Under the pieces are notes generated by a model that did not search any database, was not told where the DNA came from, and saw only the letters and a program-made list of their open reading frames with translations. From Astrothelium macrocarpum (lineage: Eukaryota > Ascomycota > Dothideomycetes > Trypetheliales > Trypetheliaceae): a DNA stretch of 64,000 nt. Shown here piece by piece: positions 55,784 to 64,000 of the stretch. The stretch is taken from positions 124,001 to 188,000 of the forward strand of contig JAGEMR010000009.1 of assembly GCA_021030915.1 (NCBI GenBank). Reading direction: 5' to 3'. A program made the translations under genes and the position numbers. Within the stretch, counting starts at the first letter, position 1, and every line of letters starts with the position of its first letter.

Positions 55784-57181
55784 ATGCAGCCGCTGTTACT
55801 CTTTGCCCTTGCACTTCTGGCATCAGGGGTGCACTCCAACACTTTGCTCCGCTTTTCATGCTCGCAGCTTAACGTGCAGCGCCTTGATCCGTAAGCAGCT
55901 TTCGTATATAACCTCTGATCTTGCTGAAAAACAATTAGATTGGTTTTTCCAGGCCAAATTCCGTCGCCGCATCTCCATCAAATCGTCGGAGGGGTAAATA
56001 TGGCCCGATTCTCAACTCCATTGTCTAACTTGTACAAGAACGGATTCAATGCGACCATGCCCATTGAGGACTTGAGTGGGTTATCAACCTGCACCACGTG
56101 TACCTTCACTCAAGACTTATCCAACTACTGGACTGCGACGCTGTTCTTTCGCGCACAGAATGGTACTTTTCACCGCGTTCCACAGAAGGGCAATGAAGGC
56201 TTTGAGTCGGCGAATGGTGGCATGACAGTCTACTATGTCCAGCCATACGACGGTAGTTCCATCACTGCTTTCAAACCAGTACGCTTTCCATTTCGATTTG
56301 ATAAAAGGGTATCGCTAACAATGACACGAGGGTTTTCGCATGATCGTCGGGAATCCAGCATATAGGACCGAGGCAGATATACTCGCGTCGCCAGGCCAGC
56401 ACCGTCAACTCACTTTTACGTGCTTACAGGATGCTTCCACAAGGACCGGAGAAACGTACAACATGCCCGAGCAGCCATGTCCTGCAGGTATCATGGCCAA
56501 CATTCGCTTCCCAACGTAAGTCAAAAGGCAATGCCGCTCTAGTGCACTTGCTTACATGCGGATGTTGAAGTTGCTGGGACGGTCAGAACCTTGACACTCC
56601 CAATCACATGGACCATACCGCCTACCCGACAAGTGGCACCTTTGAGAGCGACGGCCCTTGTCCTTCGACCCACCCAGTAAAAATTCCACAGCTATTCTTT
56701 GAAGTTGTCTGGGATACAACTCAATTCAACGACCAGTCTCTCTGGTCCACAGATGGCTCGCAGCCTTTCGTCTGGAGCTATGGAGATCCGTGAGTAATCT
56801 GGTCCTGTCTCAAGGACTTGCATCACTAACAGAACCAATCCTAGGACTGGATTTGGAACACACGGCGACTATATGTTTGGGTGGCAGGGTGATTCGCTTC
56901 AAAATGCTATGGATTCCAATTGTGATGTCACATGCAACGTCTTGACATCGCAGGACATTTCCACAGCTAATCAATGCACTAAGCCGGTGGTTGTAATTGA
57001 GAACATTGATGGCTGTAAGTTACTCCATTTCTGACCCTCAGCATTTTTGACTCAATTGACATCTCCAGGGCTCGATGCGCTTCCAGGTAATATGTCGGTC
57101 ACTGGTACCAACCCTATCACATCCATAGCTGCAAGTATCGCTGGTCCTGCTGCCACGCTCAATGCCAATTCCGTTCAGTAG
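55784..57181 (+). CDS. Secreted DUF1996 domain protein
   Basis: Six exons, 55784-55890, 55939-56278, 56331-56515, 56571-56789, 56845-57014 and 57069-57181, join in frame to 377 residues. A signal peptide (MQPLLLFALALLASGVHS) is followed by the DUF1996 region: FSCSQLNVQRLDPLVFPGQI, PSPHLHQIVGG, CTTCTFTQDLSNYWTA, NGGMTVYYVQPY, CWDGQNLDTPNHMDHTAYP and CPSTHPVKIPQLFFEVVWDT. Conserved His, Cys and Asp residues hint at metal or glycan binding, but no activity is established to my knowledge. Members are secreted or wall-associated. The C-terminus ends soon after the domain, without a WSC or GPI region. All five introns are 48-57 bp with GT-AG ends. Confidence 0.9.
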
Positions 57182-57981
57182 TCGACATTAGGCGTGTGAC
57201 GAGTCATGTACTGATGATGGAATGGTCATCAGGTAATGGTGCTGGAATCTTGTCAAAGTTTTGCTGTATCGTGTTCCTGTGGTTTTTCTTTGCTAGTTAG
57301 TACTCATAAATGAACCTATATTGCGGATTGGCTTCCTGATAACCTCCATGTGAAGTGAAAGGGTCTGTATGTCTAGCACATAGTCGGAGATCAAAGAGCC
57401 AGAAGTCGTTGATGAGAAACAGCTAAGATCTCCGCTTCTAAAGAATTACCCAAAGACTCTAACAAGGGTTGGACTGATTTGCTTTGCCTGTTTTTGAGCA
57501 CTATTCTGCTGTTCATTGACTAGCAAGGTCCGAGAGCAAGCGTTTCAAACAGCTTATCGTATTTTCCTGAAGATAGCATTCGTGTAAGTAGTTTGTCATC
57601 TCACATTCACCCATGGTTCCAACTTCCTGTTTGCTCGACCTCGTTATCACACGACACTCATGGGTTTTGATGATAAGATGCAATTTACTGTACTTTCGAA
57701 AGCTCAATGAAATACTCACGATGGCTTTCAAATCAAAATCTGTGCGTATGTTTTAGACAGCAAGTCACAATTTTTTTAAGCAAGTGTAAGACAGCTGGTG
57801 AATCTTATACTCTACTACGAAACACCCGAGGATTCCTTTCAATATGAGGAGCAGAAATGAAAACATGGCTTTCTCAACCCGGTTCCGCTCTTGCAAATCT
57901 CGTAGATCTGGCCAGATCACACGAAAGTCCAACGGTGTTCCACCAATCTCCCAAACCTCAAGGCTGCTTTGTAATATAACT

Positions 57982-58338
57982 TTACAGACTGGAAATTTGC
58001 GGTCCCGTAATTTCTAAAGGCTGAGGATATGTACCTCTCCTTGAGATATTCAACCGCTCATTATCAGGTCGCTGGAAGACACAAGACTGTTCGCTGGGTC
58101 CTTCGGCGAGGAATCTTGCAATTGGCGTCATGCCTCCCTTGGCTCTCTTTGTTGCTTTTCCATCCACATTGTATGTTGGAGCATCAAATTCATGAGAGAT
58201 CGATTTTGACTCCGGACGAGGCGCTGTTACGTGGGACTTAGACTCGACTCGAACACTACGGCTAACAGGCTTTTCCATGGTGCTGCTATGCAAGTCGGAT
58301 TTGGCAGATTGGACATGATTCTGCTGCTCCATGTTCAT
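57982..58338 (-). CDS. Possible small protein, weak
   Basis: A 118-residue frame from ATG 58338 with a polar, charged composition (MNMEQQNHVQSAKSDLHSST...). Residue usage is more protein-like than that of neighbouring frames, but I recognise no family, and no intron extends it. It may be a real short gene or chance. Confidence 0.25.
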   Translation of the reverse strand: MNMEQQNHVQSAKSDLHSSTMEKPVSRSVRVESKSHVTAPRPESKSISHEFDAPTYNVDGKATKRAKGGMTPIARFLAEGPSEQSCVFQRPDNERLNISRRGTYPQPLEITGPQISSL

Positions 58339-59408
58339 GTATCTGTCAACGTGGTCAGCAGCGGTCACCGTGGTCAGGTGTGCTCAGTACTGGTGACTAG
58401 CGGGTGGTATTCTTGTGGCCGGTGGTGACGGCAATCAAGTAAAATTAGTTGCCGAAAAGAAGCGTTTTTGTTTTTGGAAAAGAAAAGTAGTAATGCCAAA
58501 GATGGATACAGACGGGACATGGCGACTCCATTTATACTTCTTGGCCACTAGACGCAGAAGGCGAGCACCATGCGTGCGAGCTCGACCGGGGGGCCCGATG
58601 TCTACCAATCATGACAGCCATCCAGAGAATCCAGACATGGCTCAAGGCTCCTGAACTTACCTACCTCCCCTATGTGACATCACAGCTTACCACACGCAGC
58701 GTCGCCAAAGTAGAATGGCCATACGGACTGTACCCTTCGAATGGCGCTTGCAAGTGCAGTTGTCACGCATAAGTACCCGAAGCATGGGGTATTGCCTGAA
58801 AAATTCGCGTACCTTAAGCAGTACGGACCAGAAGTTCACCAGTAAGAAGCCTAGGAAATGGAGAGTATTTGGAACGCTCTGGTCGAGACGGGGTCGGAAG
58901 CCGTTGCGATAGGAGAGATGAAGCAATGTGGTACGCGCCGGTTCATCAGGCAATCTTCCTCCCTGCCACGGTGATCTTCTGTGTAACACAGGGGCCGCCC
59001 ATATTCAACAGTAGGATCTCCAACCAGCCTCATTCAACTTTGCCTGAACCACGATCTCTGTCCCGTCGTCCTGCACTTGACAACCGCTACCGCTTTTTCT
59101 GACTTGGAAACTCTTAACAACGAACGCGTTCGCATAGCTTCCCCATCTAAAATGGGCCGCATTGGGTGGCTGCTCCATGTCCATACGTGCCTAAGACGCA
59201 TCTTTGGAAAAGGCGTCAGCATCTCACTATCTATACGATGCTTGTTACACTCGACTTTAGAATACTCCGAACCTCAGGATAGTCAGAAAGCTGGATGTGA
59301 TAGTTTTGATGCATCCATCGTAGCCGCGCTTATGAGGCGGTGTAGAGTAGGTCTACATACAGTGACCCCGCATGGGACTGCAAGTAGAAGGCAACTGAAA
59401 GTATAAGG

Positions 59409-59485
59409 AATAAGGTAACAGAGGACTGGAAGCGTGGAAAATAAGGCAACAGAGGACTGGAAGCGCAAGGAATAAGGCAAAAGAG
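59409..59485. repeat. 31-bp tandem repeat, about 2.5 copies
   Basis: Units starting AATAAGG at 59409, 59440 and 59471 share AATAAGGYAACAGAGGACTG followed by GAAGCG, and the third copy is partial. Confidence 0.85.
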
Positions 59486-60695
59486 AGTCGCAATTACCTC
59501 TAAGGCAACCGGACACTTGCGCACTACTGCGCACTACTCCGCACTACGCACCACGGAGGCAATCTTGCGGGCGAGTCTACAGGCGGTCCAGCACTCGATA
59601 AGTAGGTGATGTCGCGGGAAAACAGATTAAACAGAATATCTGAAATTTGGACAAACGGCTAGCAATTGCCGTCTGTTGTGTAAGTGGATACTTTAGTTCT
59701 TCACGTTGATGTCATCGGGGAATTAAGCAACCTCGAATGAACGCTATCCTAGTATGTGAAGCAGTTAGTCATGCCATTTTAAGCACACTTCGCGCCTACG
59801 TTAGCCCCTCCAAAGTACAAAAGAATGGAGGCGATGTGATTTCTTTTCGCTTCTCTACAATACCTTGGTAAAGCGGCGTTAAGGCGGATTTGTAATCAGA
59901 GTTCATATCAGCAAGCTTGACTACCTAGTTTAGAGAGAGTCAGGCCCGGCTCTTATCACTGATACAAAGCCATGTTCAAGCATGAATCGCCACGGATTCC
60001 AGAGGCACATGAAACCATTCACTTACCAAGCAGCCAGCACTCCGAGAGCAGGTCAAATCAAGACATCTTAACCACTGTGATAGGATGGGTGGAGAGAGCT
60101 TGCGCACGATCCATTCACGACATCCACTACTTGACCGATTGTAGCGCTCCTGTATCTTTCATTCATCGGGCAAGAACTGCGAGATGGAATAGGCTTGGAT
60201 CAATAGCTCCCCAATCATGATGAGCAGCCTTTTAAGCCAGCTTTCAGTCAAAGATTCTGAGGCCCTAGCCCATGATGCTTTCGACCAAACCTCACGGGAA
60301 GGAAATAGTATGCCCCGACTTGAGGACCTCGAGTGCCAGTTGTTTTGCTTGAGGTTGTTGCTGACTTATTTAGATGAGCTAGCAGAATGCTTGGCAACAT
60401 AGAACATGGCGTGGCGCCCGTAGCTACGATCACTAACTATGCTTCCAGAGGATAGATCCAACAACTTGACTTAACCAGCTGACGGCATACTAATCTCCCA
60501 TGACCCTAGAGCTGTGAATCTATCAACCTTTTATCAGCAAGACAGAATATTGAGTAATCAGACGGCAAAACTTGGATATTTAACGTGTTGGAAAGGAGTC
60601 ATCAATGTGCACGACCGCCAACCAGCAATAGTATACGTATCGTGTTGTGGATTGCTCTTCATCCTTCAGCAAGGCGCCTTTGTATTACAGCTAAA

Positions 60696-61721
60696 ATGTG
60701 GCCTCCTTATATTTTCTATTTCATGTGGATCGCAGCATCAGCTGTCTTCTCATTTCCACTGGCGCCTTTCGCCAGAGACGGTGGCATCCGCACAATTTAT
60801 GAATTTCCAAACGAGACCTGGGTGGAAAACATTGCGGTGACAGAGAGCGGGAAGCTCCTGGTTACCCTTATTACCAGTCCCGAAGTATGGCAAATCGATC
60901 CAATCTCCCATCAAGCAGAGCTGGTCCATCGCTTTCCAAACGCAATCTCAGCCACCGGCATCACTGAAGTCGAGCGCGATGTTTTTGCAGTGGCAATCGG
61001 GAACTGGTCCACAACTACTTTTGAGTCTGCACCAGGAAGCTGGAGTATCTGGAGCGTGGATATGAGATTGCAAAGGAATACGACTGTGCACAAGGTGACA
61101 GACGTTCCTGAGGCGGATTTCTTTAATGGGATGAGCACTTTACCAACAACTCCGCATACAATATTGGTCGGGGACGCTGGCGTCGGGGTCATCTATTCTG
61201 TCAATACCAAAACGGGCGAATATGCGATTGTTATATCCAACGAACCCGCGCTGCAGCCCAATGCTTCGGCTTTGGCCGTACTGGGCGTAAACGGCATTCA
61301 TTTCTAGGACAGCTTCCTGTATTTTGTCAATAGCTTCGAGCTTCCATTCTTTGGCCGTATTCCACTCACCCGCTCCGGATCCGCTGCCGGACCAGTCGAG
61401 TTCATCGCCGAGAATGCTACATATCCAACTAACCTTGGAGGGTACGCCGACGACTTTGCTCTGGACGAGCATGGAAATGCGTGGATAGCGACAGACCCTA
61501 GTAATGAAGTTGTGAAGGTTATAATCTCGGACGGCCAACAAACCGTTGTAGCTGGTGGAGTAAATGAGAGCGTCATTGCAGGCAATACTGCGGCTGCATT
61601 CGGACGCCAAAAAGAAGATAGAGACGTGTTTTATGTGACGACAAATGGTGGAATTGCAGACCCACCTTCGAGTGGAATTGTGGGGGGAAAGGTCGTCGCG
61701 CTAGATACACGAGGTCTGTAG
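60696..61721 (+). pseudogene. Secreted six-bladed beta-propeller (SMP-30/TolB-like) gene with in-frame TAG
   Basis: A 342-codon frame runs from ATG 60696 to TAG 61721, broken only by TAG at 61305-61307. The N-terminus is a signal peptide (YFMWIAASAVFSFPLAPFA). Propeller-like strands recur: WVENIAVTESGKLLVTLITS, NAISATGITEVERDVFAVAI and TILVGDAGVGVIYSVNTKTG. After the stop the same frame continues at once with family-like sequence: DSFLYFVNS, IPLTRSG, YADDFALDEHGNAWIA and ALDTRG. The segment around the stop reads NGIHF-stop-DSFLYFVN where relatives have NGLH..DGYLYFTN. No intron of plausible size removes the codon. Such proteins resemble lactonases or strictosidine-synthase-like hydrolases. 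It is either a young pseudogene, a sequence error or a readthrough gene. Confidence 0.75.
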
Positions 61722-62826
61722 ATCTCGAGTACCTGCAGGACATTATGAAATTTATTGCGATTTAGCAAGCGCCTCAATAGTTAGTTTCACTTAGTCATAT
61801 TTTATTTTTATCATTGACGTCCGTTCGCTCTAATATGTTAGAGAGTTATGAACGACTTGCCTGCCAGTGTCCTCCTTGGCTTGACCTGGACCGTAGGCTA
61901 GCAGCTACATAGACTTGTATCTCGCGGCAATGAAAAGCAGTAAAAAGCTACTCCTTTCTTGCGTGCATGTGTGAAGATGTTATGTTTCTTTTCTTTTCTT
62001 TTCTTTTCTTTTCTGTCAATCTTTGGCGATTTACATCGCTTCCGGTCCTCGGCTTAATTCCTATCGCTAAAAAAGGTCGTGATCATGCAAGGAAGACTAC
62101 TGATACCGAAGGAAACCCAGATTTGTTGAGGTCAAACCTGGAAGCGTTCAGGGACCAAGCTAGAATAAGAGAATCGAGTTTCTACGGACGCTCTTAATCC
62201 AATTGGTATGGAAGTATCTAACAATTTAATTGATCCGCAACATGTAGACGGCCTTGAAAGGATTTCTGTCACCGAATGCTCATGCCGATGCGAGCTTTAT
62301 CATTTGTGAAATCTGTTTGTTGGCTGAGGTACTTAAGAGATCACGGATAGACTATCATTCTAATTAGGCTGATCAGTGGGCAAAAGCAATACCTACGGCT
62401 CGGGGATAATCCCTGGTCGCTGGGCCAGGCTTCGTCGCTGTAAATAGAGGCGCCGCATGCCGACTCATGTTTTCTGCATGTCATCAAAGGACCATCTTGT
62501 GGGGCTCGAAACACATTTGGAATATTGCGTCAAACACGAATTTTTAATGAATGCATTAGCAAGTTTCGGTTCCGACGGCACTGTGAATCTCTAAATCAAC
62601 AAGCGCTCGTCGAAAATCGTTATATTACACTACGGAGCGATCAAGCTCACGGATGATTGTACTAACGCCATAATAATGCATGCCAGGGGGATCCAATAAA
62701 GGGCTGGGATAACCAATGAGTTGGAAAAGGTATCCCATCGACCTCTGTTGGAGTGACAAAGACAAAGAATTCCAAATTTTCAGAAACTAACCATTGAGGG
62801 TGCTGCAACAGTTTTGTATGGTCTAC
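61722..62826. other. Intergenic region with microsatellite
   Basis: 3' flanks of the propeller gene and erg25. It contains (TTTTC)n at about 61985-62013. No gene seen. Confidence 0.55.
61985..62013. repeat. (TTTTC)n microsatellite
   Basis: About six pentanucleotide units, T and C only on the plus strand. Confidence 0.95.
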
Positions 62827-63928
62827 TTATTGCGCTTTTCGGGCCTTGGCAAGCTTACGCTCACGACGGCGCTTTGTGGCCTCGGGGCCAGATTCAGTGT
62901 CGAGGACATAATCCCACCACCGGAAGCTACTCGAATAGTTGCCAATGAAGCGCTCATGGTGGGTGTCGTGGTGATCGGCACCAGCCCAGAAAGGAAGGAA
63001 GTGGTGTAGACTCCAGGGAAATTCGTAGCCACTGTGCGCGTCGATGGCCTGGAACAAGCGCAGGACGATCCAGAGGTACATGGTGAGAATGTGAAGGTCC
63101 TTGGTGAATGCGCACCAGAGGATAGGCGAGCTGACGGTGCCAAATCCAAGGAGCATGACTTCGATCGGTGATGCGTATTCAGCAGCGAGTCCGAACGGGG
63201 CGGAATATTGATGGTGTATCTTGTGGATGTGCTTGTACAATGGACCCCAGTGGAGCGCGCGGTGAGACCAGTAGTGCCATGTGTCTTCCAGCACGAAGAA
63301 GATGGCGATTTGATAGGCCATTTTGAGAAGAGGTGGGAAGGGGACGCCGGTTTCGAGGCCAAAGTATTGCGCCATGGGGTGGAATAGCCTAACAATGTTA
63401 GTCACGCAACGCAAATACTCCGTGTAATCCAATTACGCACCAGATCTGGGGTAGCTCAACAGTGAAGTGGCTCAAAAGGACAAGCTTCGCGCACGCCCAC
63501 TGTTCCTGTGCGGTAGGAATTTTTTGCTGTAGATATCGTGAGCCCCCCCCCTTTCACAGCAGTTGTTGCCCAGCTAGAAGACATACGTTCTGAATCTTGT
63601 ACTTGTTCAATGCAGGGATGCAGTCAATGATGATCCAGGGCAACGACCTTCCAAAGTACACCAATTCGTGCATGGTGAACGACAAGATGCCCGTGGCGAG
63701 CACATCGTTGCCCATGAACGCATACCACGCAGCCCACATTCGTTCAAAGTAGTTGAGGTGGACATTGTATTTGGAGATTTCGTCAAACTGGCCCCAATAG
63801 GTAGCGGGGGTTGGAGCGCCAGCAAAGGGGAGCGAGCTGGTGGAGTTCCTGTTGCAGAATCTCAGGGTCAGCCTAGGATGTTGGGGTTGCGGAGATGGCG
63901 ACTCCCGCCAAATTCAAGGGACATACAT
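62827..63928 (-). CDS. erg25: C-4 methylsterol oxidase Erg25
   Basis: Exons 63927-63928, 63587-63848, 63441-63526 and 62827-63388 (minus strand) join to 303 residues, the usual length. The three histidine boxes of the membrane di-iron oxidase family are intact: HRALH (about 159-163), HKIHH (172-176) and HHDTHH (256-261). Other conserved parts are ATGILSFTMHELVYFGRSLP, PQIWLFHPMAQYFG and AIDAHSGYEFPWSLHHFLPF. The enzyme oxidises the C-4 methyl groups of 4,4-dimethylzymosterol in ergosterol synthesis at the endoplasmic reticulum. The start codon is assembled across an intron: AT at 63928-63927, then G at 63848, giving MNSTSSLPFAG, which fits family N-termini. A nine-C run lies in the second intron. 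Confidence 0.9.
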
Positions 63929-64000
63929 TGTAGGTATGGGCTGTGACACAGCGCTTCGAGCAACTGTGAATGGCCTCTGGAGTTTTGTAAAGGAGAGGGA
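63929..64000 (-). other. 5' leader of erg25
   Basis: Sequence upstream of the split start codon on the minus strand. No ATG occurs between here and the inferred start, which supports that choice. Confidence 0.5.

Larger units (their letters stand above)
57182..60695. other. Gene-poor stretch
   Basis: No confident gene. It contains one weak open frame (57982-58338, minus), a short tandem repeat near 59.4 kb and scattered short frames without family features. Confidence 0.5.

Noticed and set aside
59972..60402. Two adjacent frames that might form one split gene
   Set aside because: They are in different frames, no GT-AG intron joins them convincingly, and no family is recognised.
61263..61307. 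Intron to remove the in-frame TAG of the propeller gene
   Set aside because: Donors that could pair with the TTTCTAG end would give introns of only about 20-30 bp, and part of the conserved NG(I/L)H segment would be lost.
1..64000. CRISPR arrays, rRNA, polycistronic operons
   Set aside because: No regularly spaced short repeats of CRISPR type and no rRNA-like sequence were seen; gene structure is eukaryotic.

Overview
This window is nuclear DNA of a filamentous ascomycete (Pezizomycotina). The evidence is short introns (about 45-110 bp) with GTRNGT-like donors and YAG acceptors, typical fungal families (Zn2Cys6 regulator, HET-domain protein, Goodbye-NACHT protein, DUF1996 secreted protein, RTA1-like remnant, PAF acetylhydrolase) and housekeeping orthologues of fungal type (Hir3, zuotin, Slt11/Ecm2, Nca2, Sec4, Rab4, Erg25). 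I cannot fix the class; Dothideomycetes or a related class is a guess. No rRNA, CRISPR, intact transposon or convincing tRNA was seen.

Layout. 1-2.4 kb: 3' part of hir3. 3.8-9.6 kb: a small accessory group with an NmrA-like reductase, a Zn2Cys6 regulator and an SDR. 9.9-19.5 kb: four minus-strand genes in a row (zuotin, slt11/ecm2, a membrane-anchored fibronectin-III coiled-coil protein, a PAF acetylhydrolase). 20.7-43.8 kb: an accessory stretch holding a 1484-aa Goodbye-NACHT-TPR-ZZ immune-type protein, a multispan membrane protein, a truncated membrane-protein exon, an SDR plus BAHD-type acyltransferase pair, a decayed RTA1 gene, a 60-bp-stem hairpin, a degenerate minisatellite, a kinase-HAD-UPRTase fusion, a small conserved protein, a Rab4-type GTPase and a HET-domain protein. 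44-53 kb: mainly conserved cell-biology genes (universal stress protein, a small conserved protein, an unrecognised four-exon gene, Sec4, Nca2). 53-62 kb: gene-poor, with a 68-bp near-perfect palindrome, a secreted DUF1996 protein and a beta-propeller gene broken by one in-frame TAG. 62.8-63.9 kb: erg25, whose start codon appears to be split by an intron.

How the genes fit together. Most neighbours are unrelated housekeeping genes. Functional grouping is plausible but unproven in three places: NmrA/Zn2Cys6/SDR (3.8-9.6 kb), SDR/acyltransferase (30.1-33.1 kb), and the NACHT, kinase-HAD-PRTase and HET genes, which share a repeat-rich stretch and all belong to, or resemble, families used in fungal self/non-self recognition or nucleotide-based stress responses. 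The best candidates for something little described are the three-domain kinase-HAD-UPRTase protein and the Goodbye-NACHT protein ending in a ZZ-type zinc finger.

Exon joins were made by hand from reading-frame continuity, splice-site sequence and remembered family patterns. No alignment or database search was run. Coordinates of spliced genes run from start codon to stop codon and include introns.
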